In this document: in pieces, positions 6,440 to 12,474 of the stretch | Layout: each line of letters opens with the position of its first letter | How positions within the stretch are numbered: the stretch's first letter is position 1 | NCBI GenBank assembly: GCA_905212345.1 | Contig: CAJMEC010000033.1 | Span: forward strand, 1-19,822 | Length of the DNA stretch: 19,822 bases | DNA from: an uncultured Sutterella sp. | GTDB lineage: Bacteria; Pseudomonadota; Gammaproteobacteria; Burkholderiales; Burkholderiaceae_F | Reading direction: 5' to 3' | Position numbers and translations under genes: made by a program | Notes under the pieces: model-generated | What the model was told of the DNA's origin: nothing | Seen by the model: only the letters and a program-made list of their open reading frames with translations | Database searches by the model: none

Positions 6440-7741
6440 TCACTTTTTATCTATCTCTGAATAACAAAAATCTGCCCAATCCTGTAATAGTCTCTTTCTC
6501 GGATCAGCCTTATTTGATCTGTAATAGGCTTCCTGTACCTTGCCTTGTTTATGGTGCAATATCGCCTCAATGGTTCCCTTATCCATATTGTTATCCGTAG
6601 CCCACGTAGCTAACGTGGAGCGGCTAGTACCGTGCATTGTTGCTCTTACCGCCCTACCCTGTATAGCCGATTGAACGGGATCAATAAAGGCCTTATCCTC
6701 ACTTTTGTTAATCAAGGCCTTCACAAACTGATTAGGTGCATTTTCACTTAATGGCGAACTAAAGCCGCCAGTAGGTGAAGGAAACACATATTTATCGTTT
6801 AAACCCATTGCCCGAATATCTAAAAGCAACTGGCGGGCCTGTTTTGACAACGGTACAAAATGCAATCCATTACTACTGGCTTTCATTTTCTCAGGCGGCA
6901 CCGTCCACACCGTTAAATCGTTATCTAATTCTGTCCATTCCATTAAACGTACTGTTTTTGATCTGACACCAGTCAAAATACAAAACTCAACACAACGGGC
7001 CGTAATACCGTCTTTTGAACGAAGCAATTTAAAAAACTTCGGAATACTCTCAGGCGGCAATGCGCCGTAATGCTTGCCCTCATCTTTTGGCGGGTTAATC
7101 CAGTTTTTTAGTATCCGCTTATCGGCAGGGTTAGCCAGCTCAATAGACCGGTAACCCTTAGTGCCACACCAAATAAAAAAGGCGTGTAACTTTGTCACTA
7201 GTTTGTTATAAGATTCAGGCGAATTTTCAGCCGCAGGCCTTAACGCCTCAGCTAAAACCTCTGCGGTAAGTGTTTTAACTGGCTCATTGAGTATCAGCCT
7301 TAAATGCTTCCTAAAAACGCTCTCAGCTCGCTTTCTTTCGCTTTCGCCGCCCTTCCATCCATTAGGGCCGCTCTTAAATTCCAAAAATTCCATGTAAGCC
7401 GTTTCAAGTGTTATTTTCTCGGCTTCCAACTCTCTGGCTCTTTCTCTGGCTTCGGCTCTTTGTTTTCTGACTTCCTCAGTAGGATTTAGCCCTTCTAACC
7501 GATACCCTTGCAATTTAATGGCCTTAGCCTTGGCTTGAGGTATTGTCACCTCAGTATATTTTCCAAGTGACGATTTCCGTTTTTTACCGTCTATTTCTGT
7601 CCGATACACCCAGCGCGCGGATATTCCTCTGGCTCCCTCCCTCACTTCCAAATACAAATTTTTATCAACAAAATGGAAGCCAACTTGTTTAGAAAGTTTT
7701 TCAACTTCCTTCGCCGTTTTTGGTTTGCGTAATTCAGCCAC
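6440..7741 (-). CDS. int: P4-type tyrosine integrase
   Basis: A 433-aa tyrosine recombinase. The N-terminal arm-binding domain (about 1-90, DUF4102-like, with KRKSSLGKYTEVTIPQAKAKA) is followed by a basic helix, a core-binding SAM-like domain (about 110-215) and the catalytic domain. Arg260 (LTGVR), His370 and Arg374 (MHGTSR), His397 (LHH) and the Tyr406/Tyr407 pair (EAYYRS) form the active site; the second motif has H-x3-R rather than the usual H-x2-R. The start is GTG with AGAGGT upstream; the predicted arm sites lie about 16-41 bp upstream of it, suggesting self-regulation. It recombines the 16-bp tRNA-Phe core. Confidence 0.95.
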   Translation of the reverse strand: MAELRKPKTAKEVEKLSKQVGFHFVDKNLYLEVREGARGISARWVYRTEIDGKKRKSSLGKYTEVTIPQAKAKAIKLQGYRLEGLNPTEEVRKQRAEARERARELEAEKITLETAYMEFLEFKSGPNGWKGGESERKRAESVFRKHLRLILNEPVKTLTAEVLAEALRPAAENSPESYNKLVTKLHAFFIWCGTKGYRSIELANPADKRILKNWINPPKDEGKHYGALPPESIPKFFKLLRSKDGITARCVEFCILTGVRSKTVRLMEWTELDNDLTVWTVPPEKMKASSNGLHFVPLSKQARQLLLDIRAMGLNDKYVFPSPTGGFSSPLSENAPNQFVKALINKSEDKAFIDPVQSAIQGRAVRATMHGTSRSTLATWATDNNMDKGTIEAILHHKQGKVQEAYYRSNKADPRKRLLQDWADFCYSEIDKK

Positions 7742-7756
7742 CGAAGCACCTCTTTC

Positions 7757-7782
7757 AAATTAGGGTACCGATTAGGGTACCG
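7757..7782 (+). repeat. Right integrase arm-site candidate (two ATTAGGGTACCG copies)
   Basis: 26-bp block identical to 172-197, with the 12-mers at 7759-7770 and 7771-7782, about 118 bp from the right core. It lies just upstream of the integrase GTG start (7741), so integrase binding here could also repress its own gene. Confidence 0.75.
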
Positions 7783-7900
7783 CAAAAATGTGAATTTAGG
7801 CAAATCAGTTTGAATGAGTACGGATAGTGTAAAATAAAAATATATTGATTTATAAGGATTTTTTGAACGGCTTTGAATTGTTACGAATTATGTAATGGTG

Positions 7901-7916
7901 CCGTCCCCAGCCACCA
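7901..7916 (+). repeat. attR core (16-bp direct repeat)
   Basis: Exact second copy of the tRNA-Phe 3' end with no upstream tRNA body; the preceding bases (AATGGTG) are unrelated to a tRNA. A tRNA-operon-like terminator follows at 7925, as expected for the original downstream flank. Confidence 0.9.
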
Positions 7917-7924
7917 GTAAATCG

Positions 7925-7956
7925 TCCCGTGTAGTGCTCACTACTCGGGATTTTTT
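7925..7956 (+). terminator. Terminator, original tRNA operon end
   Basis: Stem TCCCGTGTAGT/ACTACTCGGGA (7925-7935, 7940-7950) with one T-T mismatch, loop GCTC, then TTTTTT. It starts 9 bp after the right att repeat, so before insertion it would have followed the tRNA-Phe CCA. Confidence 0.85.
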
Positions 7957-8082
7957 ATAGCCTATTCGCCACATCTGATTTTTATTTTCAAAACTTAAGA
8001 CGAGCTAAGGCTACGCTAACTCTTTCCTAATCTTCCCTTTTTACCATACGTCTCATAAACAAATTGATTCAAGGAGAACAGT

Positions 8083-8472
8083 ATGAAAAAGGCCCTTTTA
8101 GTTTCCGCTTTAATGACATTGGTTGTCCCGGTTTGCATGGCTGCGGGGCCCGTTGGATTCGGCGATTCCCCGACCAATCATGCCCAACCACAGGGATTCT
8201 CTTTAAACCCGATGAACGACATCGCCACTTTGAAGAAAAATGCTTATGATGATCAGCTCGTGACAATCAAAGGCCGTTTTACGAAGCAACTCACAAAAGA
8301 CAAATTTGAGTTCACGGATACGAAAGGCCAGACCATTGTGGTGGAACTTGATGATGATCGTAACTGGTCATTTATTCGAAAAGACGCTTTAGTTGAGATT
8401 GTTGCCGAAGTTGACAAGGACTTCAAGGATATTGAACTTGAGTGCATCAATGCAAGAAATCTTGAAAAATAA
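8083..8472 (+). CDS. YgiW/YdeI-family periplasmic OB-fold stress protein
   Basis: A 129-aa protein with a signal peptide (MKKALLVSALMTLVVPVCMA, cleavage before AGPV). The mature part has the family's pattern: GFSLNPMNDIATLKKNAYDDQLVTIKG, then the five-strand OB fold (TDTKGQTIVVELDDD, ALVEIVAEVDKD), ending in the terminal strand CINARNLEK. E. coli YgiW and YdeI act in stress tolerance and bind cationic peptides or other ligands; the role here is open. AAGGAG lies 7 bases before the ATG. It is a single-gene unit closed by the terminator at 8487. Confidence 0.85.
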   Translation: MKKALLVSALMTLVVPVCMAAGPVGFGDSPTNHAQPQGFSLNPMNDIATLKKNAYDDQLVTIKGRFTKQLTKDKFEFTDTKGQTIVVELDDDRNWSFIRKDALVEIVAEVDKDFKDIELECINARNLEK

Positions 8473-8486
8473 ATGCCTAGAACCAC

Positions 8487-8527
8487 AAACTCCCGAAACA
8501 GGCAACTGAATCGGGAGTTTTTGTTTT
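8487..8527. terminator. Terminator between convergent genes
   Basis: Perfect 10-bp stem AAACTCCCGA (8487-8496) / TCGGGAGTTT (8511-8520), 14-nt loop, T-rich tail on the + strand; the A-rich 5' arm provides a shorter T-run in the other direction for the arsR-type gene ending at 8529. Confidence 0.85.
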
Positions 8528-8528
8528 T

Positions 8529-8891
8529 TTAGTCGTTACAGCAGGACAGATTCATCACCTTCTCAATAATATGATGTAGCTCCTGCGCCAAATCAGAGTC
8601 CGATGCACGATAAAACACTTCCTTTCCATCCCTTCTGCTTTGCACCAAGCCGCTGTATTTCAATAATCTCAAATGGTGAGCAACTGCCGGACTGCTCATA
8701 TTCATAAAAGCAGCAATATTGATGACGCATTCCTCAGAATGGCATAACAGCAAAAAAATGCGACACCGGACCGGATCGCTTAACTGTTTGAATACCCCAG
8801 CCACCTGCTCAAAGTTATCGGTTTGAGGCAATGAACTGAACGCCTTCTCGTGCTGTCCGTGATGATGCGGTAAAGAGACTTCTTGACTCAT
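8529..8891 (-). CDS. ArsR/SmtB-family metal-responsive repressor
   Basis: Winged helix-turn-helix repressor of the ArsR/SmtB family (120 aa from ATG 8891). The core has FKQLSDPVRCRIFLLL, then the recognition region INIAAFMNMSSPAVAHHLRLLKYSGLV and the wing RRDGKEVFY. Likely metal ligands are the Cys pair CHSEEC in the helix before the HTH, the N-terminal HHHGQH and the terminal CC; the alpha5 Asp/His set of SmtB is absent, so an alpha3N-type Cd/Pb/Zn sensor is more likely. The start is uncertain: a TTG at 8921 has an AGAAGG site and would add 10 residues, while ATG 8891 fits homologue length and leaves the operator in the leader. It is divergent from the HMA and ATPase genes it probably controls. 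Confidence 0.88.
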   Translation of the reverse strand: MSQEVSLPHHHGQHEKAFSSLPQTDNFEQVAGVFKQLSDPVRCRIFLLLCHSEECVINIAAFMNMSSPAVAHHLRLLKYSGLVQSRRDGKEVFYRASDSDLAQELHHIIEKVMNLSCCND

Positions 8892-8896
8892 ATTAA

Positions 8897-8912
8897 TTAA
8901 ACGATTATTTAA
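8897..8912. promoter_or_regulatory. ArsR operator candidate 1
   Basis: TTAAACGATTATTTAA, inverted repeat TTAAAC-N4-ATTTAA with one mismatch, just upstream of the repressor ATG at 8891 (inside the coding region if TTG 8921 is used). Same pattern as the two other sites in this cluster. Confidence 0.65.
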
Positions 8913-8948
8913 TCTTGACAATGCTAACCTTCTGGATTATATTTCCTT

Positions 8949-8971
8949 TTGACAATTAAGTGATTACTTAA
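8949..8971 (+). promoter_or_regulatory. HMA gene promoter with ArsR operator 2
   Basis: A perfect -35 TTGACA (8949-8954) is followed by TTAAGTGATTACTTAA (8956-8971), a perfect TTAAGT-N4-ACTTAA repeat that would lie between -35 and -10. The -10 is not clear (AT-rich TTGATTAAAAAT at 8972-8983). Placement inside the spacer is the standard ArsR/SmtB repression geometry. Confidence 0.75.
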
Positions 8972-9002
8972 TTGATTAAAAATTTAATTTAAGGATTCTG
9001 CC

Positions 9003-9221
9003 ATGAAAAAGACCTATGAAATCGAAGTTGACTGCGCTAACTGCGCTCAATTGATGGAACAAGCCGCCTCTAAAGTTGAAGGCGTTGCTAAAGTTGTTGT
9101 CAATTTCATGACCCAAAAAATGATCATCGAGTTTACTGAAGGCGCTGATATCAAGGCTGTAATGAAGACAGTTCTTAAAGAATGCAAGAAAGTTGAACCT
9201 GACTGTGAAATTGACCTCTAG
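9003..9221 (+). CDS. Free-standing HMA heavy-metal-binding protein
   Basis: A 72-aa single HMA domain (ferredoxin-like fold). The metal motif DCANCA gives Cys11 and Cys14; two more cysteines lie at 61 and 68. The D-C-A-N-C form is the one seen in the N-terminal domains of Zn/Cd/Pb ATPases (ZntA, CadA) rather than the MTCxxC of copper chaperones. The next gene is an ATPase without such a domain, so this protein probably supplies it in trans as a small metallochaperone. AAGGA lies upstream of the ATG. A terminator-like hairpin and a separate operator stand between it and the ATPase. Confidence 0.9.
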   Translation: MKKTYEIEVDCANCAQLMEQAASKVEGVAKVVVNFMTQKMIIEFTEGADIKAVMKTVLKECKKVEPDCEIDL

Positions 9222-9233
9222 GAAGTAGTCAAG

Positions 9234-9265
9234 AAGCACCGTTTTACACAGAAATGGTGCTTTTT
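9234..9265 (+). terminator. Weak terminator after the HMA gene
   Basis: Stem AAGCACC (9234-9240) / GGTGCTT (9256-9262) with a 15-nt loop and a short T-run. It may give partial termination, raising HMA protein over ATPase. Confidence 0.55.
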
Positions 9266-9278
9266 AAATCAACAATGA

Positions 9279-9294
9279 TTAAACAAGTGTTTAA
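9279..9294. promoter_or_regulatory. ArsR operator candidate 3, before the ATPase
   Basis: TTAAACAAGTGTTTAA, a perfect TTAAAC-N4-GTTTAA repeat 21 bp before the ATPase start. It implies a separately controlled ATPase promoter, although no clear -35/-10 pair is visible. Confidence 0.65.
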
Positions 9295-9315
9295 CTGAAT
9301 AGGATATCAAAGAGA

Positions 9316-11202
9316 ATGAAGGCTAAACAAAAAAAGATGCTTATTCGCATCATCATCGCCTCTGTACTCTTAATCGTACTCGCGCTCTCGCCTATTACCG
9401 GTTACCTCCGACTGGCACTATTCCTTATTCCGTACTTTATTGTCGGTTACGACATTTTGCTCAAAGCCGCCAAAGGATTTACTAACGGGCGAATTTTTGA
9501 TGAAAACCTCCTAATGACGGTAGCCACTTTAGGCGCCATTGCGATTGCCTTGTACGACAATACCGGTGATTACACCGAGGCCGTCGCCGTCATGCTTTTT
9601 TATCAAATCGGCGAATGGTTCCAAGGCTACGCGGTGGGGAAAAGTCGCAAAAATATCAGTGAGTTGATGGACATTCGACCGGACTACGCCAATATCGAAA
9701 AAAATGGTCAATTGGTAAAAGTCGATCCCGATGAGGTTCAAATTGGTGACATCATCGTGGTGCAGCCCGGCGAAAAAGTGCCCATTGACGGTGTTGTTAT
9801 TGAAGGTGAATCTAGTCTTAATACCAGCGCGCTCACTGGCGAGAGCTTGCCTAGAAGTGTCTCAGTTGACGACGAAATCACCAGCGGTTGCATCAACCTA
9901 TCCGGTTTACTAAAAATCCGCACAACTAAACTTTTTGGGGACTCCACGGTCTCACAAATTCTGGAATTGGTGGAAAATGCGAGCTCACGGAAATCCCGTT
10001 CCGAGGCATTTATCACTCGGTTTGCTCGCGTCTATACTCCGATCGTCTTTTTCAGCGCCTTGGCTTTAGCCGTTATTCCGCCACTGGTTCGCCTGCTGGG
10101 TATGGGATTGGATGCTCAATGGGATGATTGGATTTACCGCTCATTGGTTTTTCTCGTGATCAGCTGCCCCTGCGCCTTAGTTATCAGCATTCCATTAAGT
10201 TTCTTTGCAGGCATTGGCGGAGCGAGCAACCAAGGTATTTTGGTCAAAGGCTCAAACTTCCTTGAAAACCTCTCAGAAACCAAAGTGCTGGTGTTTGATA
10301 AAACCGGCACCTTGACAGAAGGCGTTTTTGAAGTGGTGGCGATTCACCACAACAAGTTGGAAGAAAAAAAGCTTCTCGAATTGGCTGCCTTAGCAGAAAG
10401 CGCGTCTTCGCACCCAATCAGTAAAAGCTTACAAAAAGCCTATGGCTTGCCCCTAAACCGTGATCGGGTTAAAGACATTCACGAAATAAGCGGACAAGGT
10501 GTTGTCGCCAAAATCGGCGACATGGAAGTCGCCGCCGGTAACGAAAAACTGATGAAAAGCCTCAATGTTGAAACGATTGCCTGCCGCAGTGTCGGTACTA
10601 TCGTTCACATTGCAATCAATGGTGAATATCACGGTCACATCGTCATTTCTGACCGAATCAAGGCTCATGCTAAAGAAACCATCCGTGCAGTGAAAAAAGC
10701 CGGTATTCAAAAAACCGTCATGCTTTCAGGCGACAGCCGTAAAGTGGCCGAGCACGTTGCCAAAGAATTGGGAATTGATGAAGTTCGAAGTGAGCTTATG
10801 CCCGCCGATAAAGTTCGAATTGTTGAAGAGCTTTTAGAGCAGAACAAATCCCGAGGCAAGCTCGCCTTTGTTGGCGATGGCATTAATGACGCACCGGTAT
10901 TGTCCCGCGCCGATATTGGCATTGCCATGGGTGCCATGGGATCTGATGCTGCAATTGAAGCAGCCGATGTTGTACTGATGGACGATGATCCCTTAAAGAT
11001 TGCCAAAGGTATCAAGATCTCGCGTAAGTGTTTGGCGATCGTCAAAGAAAATATTTGGTTTGCCATCGGCATCAAAGTTGCCTGCTTGATTCTCGGTGCC
11101 TTTGGCATCGCCAACATGTGGATGGCCATTTTCGCTGACGTCGGCGTCATGATTTTGGCTATTTTGAACGCTATACGAGCTTTGTTTGTCAAAAACCTCT
11201 AA
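9316..11202 (+). CDS. cadA: Zn/Cd/Pb-type P1B ATPase without HMA domain
   Basis: A 628-aa P-type metal efflux ATPase in the inner membrane. TGES of the actuator is at 174-177, the metal-translocating CPC at 284-286 (ISCPCALV), the phosphorylated Asp328 in DKTGT, the His-Pro motif at 366 (SSHPIS) and GDGINDAP around 521-525. The last helix carries ADVGVMILAILNAIRAL, whose Asp matches the divalent-metal ligand of ZntA, so Zn2+, Cd2+ or Pb2+ rather than Cu+ is exported. There is no N-terminal metal-binding domain: the protein starts a few residues before its first membrane helix. The HMA unit is the separate gene 95 bp upstream. The start has only a weak AGAGA site. Confidence 0.93.
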   Translation: MKAKQKKMLIRIIIASVLLIVLALSPITGYLRLALFLIPYFIVGYDILLKAAKGFTNGRIFDENLLMTVATLGAIAIALYDNTGDYTEAVAVMLFYQIGEWFQGYAVGKSRKNISELMDIRPDYANIEKNGQLVKVDPDEVQIGDIIVVQPGEKVPIDGVVIEGESSLNTSALTGESLPRSVSVDDEITSGCINLSGLLKIRTTKLFGDSTVSQILELVENASSRKSRSEAFITRFARVYTPIVFFSALALAVIPPLVRLLGMGLDAQWDDWIYRSLVFLVISCPCALVISIPLSFFAGIGGASNQGILVKGSNFLENLSETKVLVFDKTGTLTEGVFEVVAIHHNKLEEKKLLELAALAESASSHPISKSLQKAYGLPLNRDRVKDIHEISGQGVVAKIGDMEVAAGNEKLMKSLNVETIACRSVGTIVHIAINGEYHGHIVISDRIKAHAKETIRAVKKAGIQKTVMLSGDSRKVAEHVAKELGIDEVRSELMPADKVRIVEELLEQNKSRGKLAFVGDGINDAPVLSRADIGIAMGAMGSDAAIEAADVVLMDDDPLKIAKGIKISRKCLAIVKENIWFAIGIKVACLILGAFGIANMWMAIFADVGVMILAILNAIRALFVKNL

Positions 11203-11218
11203 TCCTTGATCTCCTTCT

Positions 11219-11245
11219 GAGGCGACAAAAGTCGCCTCTTTTTTT
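11219..11245 (+). terminator. Terminator of the ATPase gene
   Basis: Perfect stem GAGGCGAC/GTCGCCTC (11219-11226, 11231-11238), loop AAAA, followed by seven T residues. Confidence 0.92.
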
Positions 11246-11391
11246 CATCGCGCCTTACCCTCATTTCGGTTATCCTAAAGATCGCTTTTGTTATTCATTT
11301 ATTAAACAAATTTCAACTTAAGGAAACAAAATTTTCACTTTTTGATATATTGCTGTCAGGATATTTATAGGCCATTTAGGAAGTCATATTC

Positions 11392-12354
11392 ATGGATATT
11401 TCTCACGACGATCTTGAATTTTTCCTTGCGCTTTGGGAAACTCGCAGCATTACTCAAGCTGCCCGAGATTTGAATTTAACAATGCCCACTGCTTCTCGTC
11501 GGATGGCACGTCTGCGTGAGCTTTTTGGCGACCCCTGCTTCGTTCGCTCTCACAAAGGACTTTTACCCACAGATTTCACCATCGCCAATGTCGGAGAAAT
11601 TATCCAGCTTCATCGGCAACTGCTTGAACTCACTCAAAGGAAAACTTTTGAACCATCGGAATTAAAGCGAGTCATCCGCATTGCCATACCGGACAATGCC
11701 ATGCCGTTTTTATTGCCGAATGTTGTCAAAGCCATTACCGATCAAGCGCCACTTTGTTCCATCGCTTTTCTGCACAGCTCTCACAACAGCTTCGAGGACT
11801 TACAAAAAGGCTATATCGATTTTTTGATAAATCCCAAAAGTCTTGTTCCCCGTGGCAGTCATTTCATGCCTTTGCATGCATTTGACCAAGTTATTCTCGT
11901 CAGAAAAACACATCCCTTGGTAGAGATTTACCGCCAAAAAGGCACTGTAAATCCTGAAGATTTAAAACACTATGAGCGAATCCTGGTTAATGACAGCTAT
12001 GCGGCCACGCAAAATAACGATATTTATTTAAGCAATTACGATCGCTATTTCATGACCGACAACGTTCAGAGAACCCGCATTGTTGTCCCGTACTTTATCG
12101 GTGCCCAGTACTTCTTGGAAAACACAGACCTGACATTGTCGTTGCCAAAGGAAACTGCAGAAAAAATTGCAGAAAGAAATCCTTATCTCACCACCATTCC
12201 CAGTCCACTGGCCAAATCCGGAGCAATTGTTCCATGTCTTTTCTGGCATGAACGCACGCATCATGATCCTGCCATGCAATGGATAAGAGCTCAGTTTAAA
12301 GCGTACGCACAAACCGAAGAGGGAGCGCGCGAGGCCCGTCAAGACAACTTTTAA
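11392..12354 (+). CDS. LysR-type transcriptional regulator
   Basis: A 320-aa LysR-family regulator. The winged HTH occupies about residues 5-64 (FFLALWETRSITQAARDLNL and TMPTASRRMARLRELFGDPCFVRS), followed by a linker helix and the periplasmic-binding-protein-like effector domain (RVIRIAIPDNAMPFLLPNVV onward). It has AGGAAG before the ATG and a 120-bp gap to assT in the same direction, so control of the sulfotransferase operon is the natural guess. The inducer is unknown; a phenolic sulfate or phenol would fit. LysR genes are usually divergent from their target, so the tandem layout weakens this inference a little. Confidence 0.88.
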   Translation: MDISHDDLEFFLALWETRSITQAARDLNLTMPTASRRMARLRELFGDPCFVRSHKGLLPTDFTIANVGEIIQLHRQLLELTQRKTFEPSELKRVIRIAIPDNAMPFLLPNVVKAITDQAPLCSIAFLHSSHNSFEDLQKGYIDFLINPKSLVPRGSHFMPLHAFDQVILVRKTHPLVEIYRQKGTVNPEDLKHYERILVNDSYAATQNNDIYLSNYDRYFMTDNVQRTRIVVPYFIGAQYFLENTDLTLSLPKETAEKIAERNPYLTTIPSPLAKSGAIVPCLFWHERTHHDPAMQWIRAQFKAYAQTEEGAREARQDNF

Positions 12355-12421
12355 AAATTGAAACTTACCTACACGAGATTTTTATTTTTTTTGCTGAAAA
12401 ATCCCTCTAGGTTGATTTTCC

Positions 12422-12473
12422 TTGTCCTCATAAACTGAGTCTTGATCAAAAGATCTCCACCTTATGAGGACAA
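12422..12473 (+). promoter_or_regulatory. 12-bp inverted repeat covering the assT ribosome binding site
   Basis: TTGTCCTCATAA (12422-12433) and TTATGAGGACAA (12462-12473) are perfect inverted copies, 28 bp apart. The right arm contains the GAGGA ribosome binding site and ends one base before the assT ATG (12475). The spacer has a smaller TCTT/AAGA repeat around GATCA. If transcribed it would hide the ribosome binding site; on DNA it could be an operator. Confidence 0.7.
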
Positions 12474-12474
12474 C

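Larger units (their letters stand above)
118..7916. mobile_element. Satellite-like integrative element in tRNA-Phe
   Basis: A 7.8 kb insertion lies between two identical 16-bp repeats, the first being the 3' end of tRNA-Phe. Content: P4-type integrase next to the right end, AlpA regulator, Toprim primase, DUF927 ATPase/helicase, a lone small terminase subunit, and small unknown genes. No capsid, portal, tail, large terminase, relaxase or conjugation genes are present. Known PICI and P4-like satellites combine int, alpA, rep/primase and packaging-redirecting genes, and the lone TerS fits that plan. The insertion separates the tRNA pair from its likely terminator at 7925. Whether it is mobile or which helper it uses cannot be told from sequence. 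Confidence 0.85.

Noticed and set aside
6259..6600. 113-codon + strand open frame after the terS-like gene
   Set aside because: GTG start without a ribosome binding site, product is proline-rich from the TTCCCC repeats, and the second half runs antisense through the integrase 3' end.
7757..7782. Possible target-site duplication of a second insertion
   Set aside because: The 26-bp block matches 172-197 but both copies lie inside the att repeats and consist of double 12-mers next to integrase sites, which fits arm sites better.
8936..8941. Perfect TATAAT (- strand) as the ArsR gene promoter
   Set aside because: No matching -35 at 16-18 bp, and the start site would fall on the ribosome binding site of the TTG start, so it is not listed as a feature.
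10707..11192. 161-codon open frame antisense to the metal ATPase
   Set aside because: Shadow of the ATPase frame, with no ribosome binding site and no family resemblance.
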